Positions 1 to 8,554 of a stretch of DNA of 64,000 nucleotides are shown piece after piece. The DNA comes from Alphaproteobacteria bacterium (lineage in GTDB: Bacteria > Pseudomonadota > Alphaproteobacteria > Holosporales > Holosporaceae). The stretch spans positions 15,049 through 79,048 of the forward strand of contig VGCF01000001.1 in NCBI GenBank assembly GCA_016870135.1, in the 5' to 3' direction. Positions within the stretch are counted from its first letter, which is position 1; every line of letters starts with the position of its first letter. The translations under genes were made by a program, and so were the position numbers. The notes under the pieces were generated by a model. That model was given only the letters and a program-made list of their open reading frames with translations, had not been told where the DNA came from and ran no database searches.

Positions 1-165
1 ATGCATCACCATATCCAATTCGCCATATCGGGTTTTATACCGTTTGTGCCACAATACATACCCCATGGTCTGTAAATATTCTGTGGCCAGATGTTCTGCA
101 GCTACACCCTTTTCATAGGCTGTGGCCCTATTGGATGTCATAGGGGGATGGTCATACCGATTCAT
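1..165 (-). CDS. yraN: YraN/UPF0102 family protein (partial, runs off the window)
   Basis: Only the N-terminal 55 codons are inside the window; the gene continues past position 1. The visible part has the family pattern: a helix containing GVAAEHLATEYLQTMGY, then WHKRYKTRYGELDMV, which matches the G-x-x-x-E...A..yL...G and GE-D-hydrophobic signature of YraN proteins, a nuclease-fold family of uncertain function. The ATG at 165 overlaps the stop of the upstream membrane-protein gene by 14 bases; an in-frame ATG at 141 would avoid the overlap. Neither start has a clear Shine-Dalgarno sequence. It looks like the last visible gene of the minus-strand run starting at hscA. Confidence 0.8.
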   Translation of the reverse strand, partial: MNRYDHPPMTSNRATAYEKGVAAEHLATEYLQTMGYVLWHKRYKTRYGELDMVMH

Positions 166-1534
166 ACGGACAATACCAAACGATGAACAGAGATGCACCC
201 AACAGACATAAAAGCCAAAACTTTGACAACGCAGGTGTGCTGGCATCAGGATCTAAAATGGCTCTGTACTTGTATGCCTTGACCATGGGTAACAGGATGA
301 TGACAAGGGATAGCCAGTGGACGATAAAGCCAAACTCTCTCCATATTTCGTCTATCGTTGGTATTTCTTTTAACAGACTCATCTCCAGAATATCCTCGTC
401 CAAGGCAAAAGAATGAACCCACAATATAAACATGGACAACCACAACAACCACCGATCGCGCACAAATCCCGGTTGAAACAGGGCATAAGCATGTAATACC
501 ATCATCATCATGATCCCAAGTTTGATATAAAACACCATAAACAGTTTCGGCGCGGGTAATGCGTTTGCGGATATTGTCAAAGTTGACAATATCCGAACGG
601 CCTCAAAAAACAGCCAAATCATGCTGCGATTCATAATGGAACAGGGTTTCCACAGGGCAATCTGTTCTGGCAAGGCCCCAGGGCATAACGCCGTCTTATC
701 GGATGTTAAGGGCGGAGAATAAGTGTATTTGCGATTGACAAAGTACATAATAATCCAAAGCGGCGGGAAAATGTACCCAAGCGCCATACCAGCATTTCTC
801 CAAAATCCAGGAATGCGCCACGATTGTAAGGTGATGAAGAAAACGGATGCAGAACATAGGAGCAGTAGCACATCCAAAACGGATTTTTTAACAACAGTGT
901 AGTCAAAAAAAATGAAAACAATGGCTGGTAACAGCAACAACAACCAACGCATAAAATACATAAATTTTTCAAATAATGGCGCCTGATCAAAAGCAGCCGT
1001 GTTCTTTTTCGTTAAATAGGGGATTGCCATCGCCCATACAATAAGCCCAATTGAGAAGGGAATGACAAACCGGAGAAAGTCAAATACAAAAGGGCTTAAA
1101 ACATTGCGCCATTGTGTATACATCTCTTGGGGAATACCCAACCGTACCCCAACCATTATGCCCAAAACGCCGCCCAATAGGGCCAATCCCTTGGCTGTTT
1201 TTCCATCTGGCCAGGTAAATAAAAACACAATGGCCGAAAATATCATGCCGATAGCAATCGTGTCCCGCGTGGTGTCGTATGTGGCACCTTGTGCAACTTG
1301 ATCGGTCATAAACAGTACAGGATTGATCCACCATAACCCTGCGGATAGGGCCAAAAAACATGCAACAGACCACCCCAAAACACGCCGAGAATACAACACA
1401 TTGGGATTACCCAACAGCGTGATGCCACTGCCAATCCAAGGTATACCCAACCATAAAATCAGCCACGGCATGGTGCCCATATATGCGCTCATATCTAAAC
1501 TCCCATTGATACATGAATAGGTCAATTTTTCCAC
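152..1534 (-). CDS. Polytopic inner-membrane protein of unknown function
   Basis: A 460-residue very hydrophobic protein with about 12 predicted membrane segments (roughly 22-42, 50-72, 91-108, 115-132, 150-172, 195-213, 218-236, 248-268, 305-322, 330-350, 360-378, 400-418, 438-455; the boundaries are by eye). I recognise no transporter or enzyme motif. Two conserved-looking polar stretches lie in loops, one around residues 275-300 and an acidic one (DEDILEMS) near 380. It lies between murF and yraN on the same strand, 97 bases after murF and overlapping yraN. That suggests co-transcription with envelope genes but does not identify a function. A start further in, at Met15, is also possible. 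Confidence 0.75.
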   Translation of the reverse strand: MEKLTYSCINGSLDMSAYMGTMPWLILWLGIPWIGSGITLLGNPNVLYSRRVLGWSVACFLALSAGLWWINPVLFMTDQVAQGATYDTTRDTIAIGMIFSAIVFLFTWPDGKTAKGLALLGGVLGIMVGVRLGIPQEMYTQWRNVLSPFVFDFLRFVIPFSIGLIVWAMAIPYLTKKNTAAFDQAPLFEKFMYFMRWLLLLLPAIVFIFFDYTVVKKSVLDVLLLLCSASVFFITLQSWRIPGFWRNAGMALGYIFPPLWIIMYFVNRKYTYSPPLTSDKTALCPGALPEQIALWKPCSIMNRSMIWLFFEAVRILSTLTISANALPAPKLFMVFYIKLGIMMMMVLHAYALFQPGFVRDRWLLWLSMFILWVHSFALDEDILEMSLLKEIPTIDEIWREFGFIVHWLSLVIILLPMVKAYKYRAILDPDASTPALSKFWLLCLLGASLFIVWYCPYESV

Positions 1535-1631
1535 ATTTTTGTTGCAATTTGTTTAATCGTTCAAAAAAACCACTTGATATTTAAAAACAGATCTGTATTA
1601 CATCGTCTCATTATACTGTGTAATACATCGG

Positions 1632-3062
1632 TTACACAGACTGTTCCAGGGCAGACATCCGTTGTTCCAAGGCGGGAATCAGCGCCGACAGTTTCATGCT
1701 GTTTGCCCCCTTGATTAAAATGGTATCTCCGGGCAGGAGGGTTTTCACCACATGGGGAATGATGTCACAGGCATGCTCAGCATAACCCAAAAAATGGGGA
1801 ATTTCTGTTAACAATGGGGCAAATTCCTGGCCACACAACCAAACACCGTCTGCCTTGCACGCCTGAATGAAGGGGACTAAATCCCGATGACAGGCATAAC
1901 TGTGCTGGCCCAATTCTCGCATTTGACCTAACAAAACATAACGTTTTCCATCGGATGGGTGGACGAGCGGTTCTGTAGATGTCAAAAAGGTTTGCAATGC
2001 CGCTTGCATAGAGGCCGGTGCCGCATTATACGAATCATCGATCACCTTTATTCCGCCAACGATGCGCACGTTTCCCCTGCCATCACAAGCGCTGATGCTT
2101 CTCATGTCTTGCATGACTTTTTCCATATCCGCCCCCAGTGCAAAGGCACCCGCCACAATGGCCAAACTGTTATACAGAGTGTGATATCCAGGCAATGACC
2201 AATCATAAGCCCAGGGGGTTCCGTTGATGGTGATATGGATGCGCCGTTGCCCCATCAGACCATCTTCGGTGGATTGCCACTGGATGTTGGATTCAGGGTG
2301 TTCACCAAACGTGATCCATTGTGTGACGTGACGTGCCATCTGGCCATGGCGCAACAAGGCCTCATAATGGGGGCTGTCTCTGGGAATGATGCCAATCAGT
2401 GGGGCGGGGGCCGAAAAAATTTCCGATTTGGCCAACACAATATCATCCAGAGTATCAAAAAACTCTCCGTGTTGATAAGATACTTGGGTAATCAGGGCGA
2501 TGTGAGGACGAATGCTGGCAACCAGTTGGGTGATTTCCCCGCTGTGATTCATGCCGACTTCGAAAATACCAAACCGCGCCTCTTTAGGTAATCGCGCCAG
2601 AGACAACGGTACGCCAAGATGGTTGTTTAAACTGTTGCGTGATGCGCTGGTCAAGCCTTGATTGGATAAAACATGGGCCAATCCTTCTTTGACGCTGGTT
2701 TTTCCCACGCTGCCCGTCAGTGCCAAAACGGTGCCGTCAAATCGAGATCTGGCCGCAACCGCCAGTTCTGTTAAGGCACGATGCGTATCCGTCACCACCA
2801 CTGTGGGGTAATTTGGATCCGTAACCAGGGACCCTAAATCATCCACGATCACGGCACAGGCCCCCAAAGCCCAAGCGTCCTGTATAAAATCGTGTCCGTT
2901 CATTTTTGGTCCACGTAATGCGATGAATAGATCGCCTGGCTGTAAGGTGCGCGTATCAATGGATATGCCCGTGGCGTTCCAATGGGCCGGGCCTTCGCCC
3001 TTGATGATGGTTATCACATCTGATCCTGTCCATAACCCATGGGGTAAAGTATTGAGCATCAA
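1632..3062 (-). CDS. murF: UDP-N-acetylmuramoyl-tripeptide--D-alanyl-D-alanine ligase
   Basis: MurF adds D-Ala-D-Ala to UDP-MurNAc-tripeptide in the cytoplasm, the last soluble step of peptidoglycan precursor synthesis. At 476 aa it has the usual length. It has the Mur-ligase ATP site GSVGKTSVKEGL at about residue 116, the central-domain motif FEVGMNHSGEI, and the substrate motif DDSYNAAPASM in the C-terminal part. The upstream gap to tatD (139 bases) carries a CtrA-box-like palindrome. The next gene downstream is an unknown membrane protein rather than mraY or murD, so this is not a standard dcw cluster. Confidence 0.95.
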   Translation of the reverse strand: MMLNTLPHGLWTGSDVITIIKGEGPAHWNATGISIDTRTLQPGDLFIALRGPKMNGHDFIQDAWALGACAVIVDDLGSLVTDPNYPTVVVTDTHRALTELAVAARSRFDGTVLALTGSVGKTSVKEGLAHVLSNQGLTSASRNSLNNHLGVPLSLARLPKEARFGIFEVGMNHSGEITQLVASIRPHIALITQVSYQHGEFFDTLDDIVLAKSEIFSAPAPLIGIIPRDSPHYEALLRHGQMARHVTQWITFGEHPESNIQWQSTEDGLMGQRRIHITINGTPWAYDWSLPGYHTLYNSLAIVAGAFALGADMEKVMQDMRSISACDGRGNVRIVGGIKVIDDSYNAAPASMQAALQTFLTSTEPLVHPSDGKRYVLLGQMRELGQHSYACHRDLVPFIQACKADGVWLCGQEFAPLLTEIPHFLGYAEHACDIIPHVVKTLLPGDTILIKGANSMKLSALIPALEQRMSALEQSV

Positions 3063-3124
3063 GCCGTATCAATGCGGGGATTTAATGGAATCATACCAAA
3101 ATTTACACCAGATAAAAAGCAGCG

Positions 3125-3139
3125 TTAAAATCAATTTAA
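3125..3139. promoter_or_regulatory. Candidate CtrA-binding site (TTAA-N7-TTAA)
   Basis: The sequence TTAA-AATCAAT-TTAA matches the published alphaproteobacterial CtrA consensus exactly in both half-sites and spacing. It lies 63 bases upstream of the murF ATG, and the window also encodes a CtrA-type regulator. One match in AT-rich DNA can arise by chance, so this is suggestive only. Confidence 0.35.
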
Positions 3140-3201
3140 AGAGAAATATCCGGTGATGATCTGTATGAAAAAGCAGGTTAAAGCGTGTCAGTGGATATCG
3201 G

Positions 3202-3999
3202 TCAATCCATCAGGGCAAGCACAGGCATTTTGTGGAATAAATCCAGGGTGTTGCGTACCGTGGCGTTAGCAATGTCCGTCACAGAACATCCACGCAATGC
3301 AGCGATGGCTTTTGCCGTTTCCATCATATAGGACGGCTCATTGTCTTTTCCCCGATACGGATGTGGTGCCAACCACGGGGCATCGGTTTCCACCAACAAG
3401 GCTGACAGGGGCAATTGCGTGGCCAGTTGATGCACATCCGGCGCATTTTTAAAGGTCACAATGCCAGAAAGACCGATTTTCCACCCCCAATCGATGGCTT
3501 CTTTGGCGCAATCCACCGAGCCTGTAAAGCAATGCAAAACCCCCTTAACCGTTTTGCCACCCGATTGCGCCCGCACATCACGCATGATGGACAAAAACGC
3601 CTGATCCGTGTTTCGCGTGTGCACCACCAACGGCAATTGTGTTTCGATGGCCACACGGATGTGATGACGAAAACAACGTTCTTGCTGGTCCATGGGGGGG
3701 GATGATTCCTGGGCATCCAGTCCTGTTTCACCAATGGCCACAATTTTAGGATGCTGGATGGCTGTTGTTAACCAATGGTCTATGGCATGGTCAGGCAACG
3801 TGTGAATTTCCAGAGGATGCAAACCAACCGTACCATATACACCGTCATATTGCTTGACAATGGGCAGCAAAGCCTGAAACGTCATCGGAGAAGTGGAAAT
3901 GCTGATCCATTGATGAATACCGCGGGACTTGGATCGATCCAGCACGCTGTCAATGTCTGAAAAGCGATCTAAATGGCAATGGCTGTCGATCAAATACAT
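3202..3999 (-). CDS. tatD: TatD-family metal-dependent hydrolase (3'-5' DNase)
   Basis: A TIM-barrel metallohydrolase of the TatD/YcfH family. The N-terminus MYLIDSHCHLD carries the metal-binding HxH, GETGLDA carries the catalytic Glu, VVHTR and LHCFTGS supply the later His residues, and VETDAPWLAP carries the terminal Asp. I chose the ATG at 3999 over the more upstream in-frame start at 4029 because the conserved domain begins immediately after it; this gives 265 aa, normal for the family. In many bacteria tatD follows metG and holB, but here it lies between an iscA-type gene and murF. Family members are 3'-5' exonucleases or deoxyribonucleases linked to DNA repair; the physiological substrate is not deducible here. 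Confidence 0.93.
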   Translation of the reverse strand: MYLIDSHCHLDRFSDIDSVLDRSKSRGIHQWISISTSPMTFQALLPIVKQYDGVYGTVGLHPLEIHTLPDHAIDHWLTTAIQHPKIVAIGETGLDAQESSPPMDQQERCFRHHIRVAIETQLPLVVHTRNTDQAFLSIMRDVRAQSGGKTVKGVLHCFTGSVDCAKEAIDWGWKIGLSGIVTFKNAPDVHQLATQLPLSALLVETDAPWLAPHPYRGKDNEPSYMMETAKAIAALRGCSVTDIANATVRNTLDLFHKMPVLALMD

Positions 4000-4163
4000 G
4001 GATAGGGGAAAATGGGTGTTTGGGCACAAGAATACCCAATTTTCGCGCCGCGTGCTAGATCCCTGTTGATACCGCAGAACCGAAATATGTCGCGGGCATG
4101 CCGATCCACAGGGTCTTCGCCATTGATTGGTTATGTCTAATCAAACGGTAAGCGCATTGATCG

Positions 4164-4478
4164 TTATACGGAAAAGGAATCCCCACACCCACAGGAATGA
4201 CTGGCCTTTGGATTGATAATCACAAAATGGGATGACATCATTTCTTCCTGATAATCAATGGTTGATCCCCCAATAAAATGCAACGACAAAGGGTCTGTGA
4301 TGATGCTGCTGTTATGCTGGGTGAACCGCACATCTTTTTCCGATGCCTCCGATTCCATGGTAAAAATATACCGCATGCCTGAACAGCCGCCGCCTTTGAC
4401 CTGAACGCGCAAAACCCCTTGGTTTTCGGCAATCTTTTGGGCAGCTTTTGGGGTCAGATACAGGACATCACTTGTCAT
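4164..4478 (-). CDS. iscA: Iron-sulfur cluster assembly protein, IscA/ErpA/SufA type
   Basis: A 104-aa A-type carrier that transfers Fe-S clusters from the scaffold to apo-proteins. The three invariant cysteines are present: one in KGGGCSGMRY and two in the C-terminal SCGCGDSFSV. Length and fold pattern fit IscA, ErpA and SufA alike, so the symbol is a best guess. It lies 77 bases downstream of hscA on the same strand, consistent with a reduced isc operon; iscS, iscU, hscB and fdx are not in this window. Confidence 0.9.
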   Translation of the reverse strand: MTSDVLYLTPKAAQKIAENQGVLRVQVKGGGCSGMRYIFTMESEASEKDVRFTQHNSSIITDPLSLHFIGGSTIDYQEEMMSSHFVIINPKASHSCGCGDSFSV

Positions 4479-4555
4479 AACATCTCTTTTGGGATCGATT
4501 ATTTTTTTATCCTAACATAATTCCAGGCCGAGAATACCTATTTTTCTGGTGGCGT

Positions 4556-6214
4556 TCACAGGGTTTCTTGCGCATCAATCGATGGCCTATTGGATGGCAT
4601 GGTTTTTAACATATGGGTCATATACAGTTCTAGAAAGGGCAGGGCATGATTAGAAAACTGATCCCATGCTTTGGTCAATTGTACGATATCTCCAGAACGA
4701 AGGGCGTGCTCTAGGGGTAAGCAGGCTTTTTCCATGATGTCATCGGGATACAGATTTAAAACACGCCGCACTTCGTTTAATGCATCTTGGGATTGGTGAG
4801 ATTTTTGTACCCATAGGCGATCCAGAATGTCGTCACCACTGTTCGCAAGTTCCTCTTCGATGCGGTCATAACTGACATGGCGTGCCGCATTAATGTGCAA
4901 CAGTTCCTGCTTACCACTGGATGCATCCTGAGCCATGACACACAACAAGCCATCGGTATCCAAGGACAGGGTGATTTTAATCTTGGCTTGGCCTTTGGGC
5001 TGTGGTTCTATACCTGATAAGTGAAAAACCCCCAAGGATTGGCATCCCGATACCATATCGCGCTCGCCCTGCAGTACATGAATTTTAATGGATGTCTGTC
5101 CGTCTTGCTGGGTGGTAAAAAACAACTCTTTTTCAGCCGGTAAAGGCGCATTGCGTGGAATCAGGCGTTCTACGACTCCGCCAAAAGTCTCGATCCCCAG
5201 GGACAGTGGATTGACATCAAGCAGTAAAAAAGATGACTCATGAACCAAATTATAGGCATAATTTGCCGCACCGCAGGCCACGGCTGTTTCAGGATTTAAC
5301 AGGGTGCTGGCAGGACGCCCCAAAAATTCCGTTATTTTTTCTGTTACAAAGGTGCCATGGGTTGACCCACCGACTAAAAAGATCTGGCATAAATCATCGC
5401 ACGATATATTTAATTGATCACAGGTTTCTTGGCATACCGTTAAGGTGGATTCAATCAGAGGGTGGACCACTTGTTTCCAGGAATCATTGCCATAAATAGA
5501 GGACAAATCGCGTCCAGATTCTTTTAGGCTGCGGGCCTTTTCTGCGCCCATGGGATCATCGGGAAACCAGACATGACCCAAGGCATAATCGACATCATCG
5601 CCCCCCAAGGTGGCATGCCCTCCTGTACCCAAGACACGGAATAACCCTTGTTTTAAGCGGAGAATAGAAAAGTCAAAGGTTCCTCCACCCAAATCATATA
5701 CCCCGTACAATCCATCCGTTTCTACGTCGTAACACAGGGCAGCGGCGGTGGGCTCGCTTAATAAGCGCAACACCTGCCAACCCGCTGTACAGGCCGCATG
5801 CTTGATGATTTGTCGACGACTCTCGTCAAAATAGGCCGGAACCGTTACCACGGCCTCTGAAATATCATGGCCCAAATAATGGATCAGATGTTTTTTTATC
5901 CCTAAAAACAGATCCACGGCCACTTGAAAAGGACTGCGTCCGTTAAAACATTCGTCCATGATGGGGTCGTAGGCCGAGGCATCCAACCAGCGCTTGATGG
6001 ATCGAATTTCTTGGGGACCTTTGGCCGCATCGCCCACTAACACCTGATCACCCACATAGGCCACAATGGATGGAATCAAAGGACCAATCATTTGGGGTTT
6101 TCTGGCCTGCTCACATAACGCCACACCGCAAAATGTCGTTCCAAAATCAATACCAACGGCCTGGGTGATGGTGCTGCGATGAACACGATCTTGGTCCTGA
6201 ATATCAACGAACAT
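4556..6214 (-). CDS. hscA: Fe-S assembly chaperone HscA (Hsp70 family), shorter than usual
   Basis: An Hsp70 ATPase specialised for the IscU scaffold. It shows the phosphate-1 loop VGIDFGTTFCGVA, VTVPAYFDESRRQ, the phosphate-2 motif DLGGGTFDFS and the adenosine motif VGGST, then a substrate-binding domain with PLSLGIETFGG. HscA rather than DnaK is inferred from the neighbouring iscA-type gene and the overall shortness. At 552 aa it is about 60 residues shorter than typical HscA; the losses appear to be in subdomain IIB after GGDDVDYAL and in the C-terminal lid. No HscB-like J-protein is visible nearby. Confidence 0.85.
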   Translation of the reverse strand: MFVDIQDQDRVHRSTITQAVGIDFGTTFCGVALCEQARKPQMIGPLIPSIVAYVGDQVLVGDAAKGPQEIRSIKRWLDASAYDPIMDECFNGRSPFQVAVDLFLGIKKHLIHYLGHDISEAVVTVPAYFDESRRQIIKHAACTAGWQVLRLLSEPTAAALCYDVETDGLYGVYDLGGGTFDFSILRLKQGLFRVLGTGGHATLGGDDVDYALGHVWFPDDPMGAEKARSLKESGRDLSSIYGNDSWKQVVHPLIESTLTVCQETCDQLNISCDDLCQIFLVGGSTHGTFVTEKITEFLGRPASTLLNPETAVACGAANYAYNLVHESSFLLLDVNPLSLGIETFGGVVERLIPRNAPLPAEKELFFTTQQDGQTSIKIHVLQGERDMVSGCQSLGVFHLSGIEPQPKGQAKIKITLSLDTDGLLCVMAQDASSGKQELLHINAARHVSYDRIEEELANSGDDILDRLWVQKSHQSQDALNEVRRVLNLYPDDIMEKACLPLEHALRSGDIVQLTKAWDQFSNHALPFLELYMTHMLKTMPSNRPSIDAQETL

Positions 6215-6830
6215 AGGAATACCTCCCCAATAACAGCATGCGGTTCTTGATGATCAGCTTACACAGGACAGCCCCATTTGACCAGACATCCAATCGTCTG
6301 CTTTACCCCCCGTTTGCATAGAGGGCAAGAACGATAGGCATCTTTGATATGGTTTAGCAAAAAAACCATGCTTTTAAACTATTTGAATAGATTGAATAGA
6401 CAAAGTTCAAACAACAGTTCGAATAACAGTTGGAATAAAAAATCCTCTCTATTCGAAAAAACTTTCAATTTTTTTAAACGCACATTTTTTTTAAACGCAT
6501 GTTTTTTAACTGTAGTTTTTTTATTATTAATATTTTATATAAAAACGTTTAAAATGTCAACATTGAATCCATGATCGTTGCAGTCATCGGGCAGACCCTT
6601 TTCAAGCAGAGTACAAAAAACCAAGAGGTGATGGGCAAGGCAGGAAGTGATGGGCAAGGGGGGAGAAAGACACCACCCAATGTTGTGGCGTACAAACGAT
6701 AGCCATAAGAAATCATGGCGCAGACCCTTTTGCAGACCCTTTTAAAAGTTGTGGTGTACAAACGATGCAAAGTTGCAAAGTGGAGAAAAAAGACGTGTGG
6801 GTTATGATGGTGCACACAACGATGATTGAC
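6215..6830. other. AT-rich intergenic stretch with short degenerate repeats
   Basis: About 600 bases lie between hscA and tRNA-Asp. The first half is extremely T/A-rich around 6400-6560. The second half has small dispersed repeats: CAGACCCTTTT occurs three times (about 6590, 6721, 6734), GTGATGGGCAAGG twice near 6630-6660, and GTTGTGG(C/T)GTACAAACGAT twice (about 6682 and 6746). No convincing gene was found apart from the weak ORF at 6368-6574. It looks like decaying or recently rearranged DNA. Confidence 0.6.
6368..6574 (+). CDS. Possible small membrane peptide (doubtful)
   Basis: A 68-codon ORF from the ATG at 6368, rich in Asn, Ser, Lys and Phe, with one hydrophobic stretch near residues 43-58. 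It sits in very AT-rich DNA where such ORFs arise easily. There is no clear ribosome binding site and no recognisable relative. It is recorded because single-TM peptides are a theme of the neighbouring region. Confidence 0.2.
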   Translation: MLLNYLNRLNRQSSNNSSNNSWNKKSSLFEKTFNFFKRTFFLNACFLTVVFLLLIFYIKTFKMSTLNP

Positions 6831-6907
6831 TGGCGGGGGCGACGGGGCTCGAACCCGCGACCTCCGGCGTGACAGACCAGCACTCTAACCAACTGAGCTA
6901 CGCCCCC
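6831..6907 (-). tRNA. tRNA-Asp (GTC anticodon), CCA encoded
   Basis: A cloverleaf can be read on the minus strand. The acceptor GGGGGCG (6907-6901) pairs with CGCCCCC. The D-arm is GCTC-AGTTGGTTA-GAGT. The anticodon stem CTGGT/GCCGG encloses loop CTGTCAC with anticodon GTC (Asp). The T-arm is GCGGG-TTCGAGC-CCCGT. The 3' terminal CCA is genomically encoded (6833-6831). It stands alone in the gap between hscA and the reductase gene. Confidence 0.96.
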
Positions 6908-6920
6908 ATCTAATCTCTTT

Positions 6921-6950
6921 AATTTTGACCCACTTTGTTCCGGGCGTCAA
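6921..6950 (-). promoter_or_regulatory. Putative sigma-70 promoter of tRNA-Asp
   Basis: Reading the minus strand, TTGACG (6950-6945) is followed after 18 bases by AAAATT (6926-6921), placing the start about 7 bases before the mature tRNA 5' end. The -35 box is near consensus; the -10 box is poor. Confidence 0.4.
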
Positions 6951-7031
6951 GCGTCTTTTGTTAAAAACTTTTTCACCCCACATGCTGGCCAATGATGGTA
7001 TGCTGGTTCATCTGTTTTAACAAGAAAATTC

Positions 7032-7598
7032 ATGGTTTTGTTCAAAGAATCACACACCCAATGCGTGGACACCCGTTTTTGCCCCTTGGTCATTTGTGGC
7101 AGCGCACACAAAGAAGGCAACACGATGCATACGGTCCAAGACTTATTGGGCGATGTCCCTATGGTGCATTTATGTGAACGAAATATCGGACCGTATCATG
7201 ATGAAAGCGCCCACGAAGACGACGATTTTTTGCCTCTGATTCGCCTGCTGGTCAACCATAATCCCCTGGTTTTTGCCACACCTGTGTATTGGTATAGCAT
7301 GAGTGGTCGCATGAAAACCTTTTGGGATCGGATTGCGGATTTGCTGTATCACCACAAAGAACTATCTGACCAATTGCAAGGTAAAACGGCCGCTGTGGTG
7401 GCGTCCTCTGCCAGCGGCAAGCCTGATGGCTTTGAAATGCCTTTGGAAAAAACTTTTGCCTATTTAAGAATGAATTATGCGGGCTGTTGGGATTATATTT
7501 TCCCCCTGGAAAAAAACCACGATCACAACCAATGGCAAAAATCATTGGCTCTAGCCCAATGGGAATCATTGAAACAACAGGCGCTGAATGTGAACTAA
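7032..7598 (+). CDS. Flavodoxin-fold NAD(P)H-dependent oxidoreductase
   Basis: A 188-aa protein of the NADPH-dependent FMN reductase/flavodoxin-like family. CGSAHKEGNT near residue 22 is the FMN phosphate loop; FATPVYWYSMSGRMKTFWDR near residue 80 is the strongly conserved flavin-binding and dimer motif of this family; AAVVASSASGK follows as the third strand-loop. The family reduces quinones, FMN or azo compounds; the substrate here is unknown. The true start may be downstream of 7032, since the first 18 residues are not typical and the first beta-strand begins at about residue 19. It is not obviously in an operon with the His-rich gene 140 bases downstream. Confidence 0.85.
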   Translation: MVLFKESHTQCVDTRFCPLVICGSAHKEGNTMHTVQDLLGDVPMVHLCERNIGPYHDESAHEDDDFLPLIRLLVNHNPLVFATPVYWYSMSGRMKTFWDRIADLLYHHKELSDQLQGKTAAVVASSASGKPDGFEMPLEKTFAYLRMNYAGCWDYIFPLEKNHDHNQWQKSLALAQWESLKQQALNVN

Positions 7599-7737
7599 GA
7601 TAATGGGCTGAAACAAAAGATATAATAAAAGGAAAAAACTAAACAACATTTCAATAAAAAAAGCGTTAACTTTTTAGTAAACATTTTCACCTACTCTGTA
7701 TAGGTATCAAACAAAACTAAAAAAATGGAGATTAAAA

Positions 7738-8457
7738 ATGAAACATTGTTTATTTGGTGGTGCTTTTAACGCAGCCCATGATCATCACCACGATCATCAC
7801 CACGATCATCACCACGGTCACCACCACGGTCACCACAAAGCCATCAATCTGTTCATGGAAATTGTTGGTCCAAAATGGCGTCAGGTAGAACGTGTCATGG
7901 GTCAATTGCATTGCCCAGAACTCAGCCACACCCAATTGCAAGTCATTCGCGCAGAGGTTGCCTTATTGTGCTCTAACAAGCACCACAAGCACAGCGTCAA
8001 GCACGCCTTGCACCACTTTTATCATGAATTTGGCGCCCACCATGTGGCCATACACAATCCTTATGTGCAGTTCGGTCCAATCGTTGCGCGAAAAATCATG
8101 CAATTAAAATTGGAATTGTGCCGCCTGAAAACAAAACTGATTCACAAAACCGATTCGATGCGTCAAATTGCATTGTTCAAGGAATCCTTCTTGTTGGCCT
8201 ATGATCGCTTGGGCAGCAAAATGAGTGCATTGCATTCTGCTGATTTGACCGTCAATGAACTAGAGCGCATCAAGCATGAAGTCGAAAAAGTATCCGAAGT
8301 CATTTGCCACAGCAAAGATGCATTTTACAGTTGCGTCGGTGGATTTGGAAAGCATATCGACCCCAGCGTCATTGCCATGGCCGAAGGGCTAAAGATGCAG
8401 TGGCATTCCTTAAAAGAAATGTTGCATCGTAAAGAAAAAGAAATTGCGCGCGCCTAA
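7738..8457 (+). CDS. Histidine-rich helical protein, unknown (possible metal binder)
   Basis: A 239-aa protein unlike any family I recognise. Residues 14-33 form a His tract with 15 His in 20 positions, encoded by tandem 12-base units (GATCATCACCAC three times, then GGTCACCACCAC). The rest is also His-rich, with HHKHSVKHALHHFYHEFGAHH around residues 82-102, and appears mostly alpha-helical with amphipathic Lys/Glu heptads to the C-terminus. No signal peptide or membrane segment is seen; five or so scattered Cys are present. A good GGAG ribosome site lies 7 bases before the ATG. Such tracts bind Ni, Zn, Co or Cu in HypB-, UreE- or Hpn-like proteins. Metal storage or chaperoning is therefore a reasonable inference, but no Ni enzyme or metal transporter is nearby. 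It precedes the small-peptide array on the same strand. Confidence 0.75.
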   Translation: MKHCLFGGAFNAAHDHHHDHHHDHHHGHHHGHHKAINLFMEIVGPKWRQVERVMGQLHCPELSHTQLQVIRAEVALLCSNKHHKHSVKHALHHFYHEFGAHHVAIHNPYVQFGPIVARKIMQLKLELCRLKTKLIHKTDSMRQIALFKESFLLAYDRLGSKMSALHSADLTVNELERIKHEVEKVSEVICHSKDAFYSCVGGFGKHIDPSVIAMAEGLKMQWHSLKEMLHRKEKEIARA

Positions 8458-8487
8458 AAAATTGCGTGCATCGTTGCTCTTGCTGTA

Positions 8488-8507
8488 CTGGGGTCTTTTG
8501 ACCCCAG
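8488..8507 (+). terminator. Perfect hairpin downstream of the His-rich gene
   Basis: CTGGGGTC-TTTT-GACCCCAG forms an 8-bp perfect stem with a 4-base loop, 30 bases after the His-rich stop. No U-run follows, so it may be a processing or attenuation element rather than an intrinsic terminator. A degraded copy (left arm broken) precedes the second A gene at about 9050-9070, so the hairpin is part of the duplicated unit. Confidence 0.45.
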
Positions 8508-8554
8508 GTGGGCAAAATTGTATCAATCATCATCACGTATAGAGGAAGTTCCAT

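Noticed and set aside
7790..7842. The 12-base repeats as a CRISPR-like or regulatory repeat array
   Set aside because: Units are contiguous, without spacers, and in frame; they simply encode the His tract.
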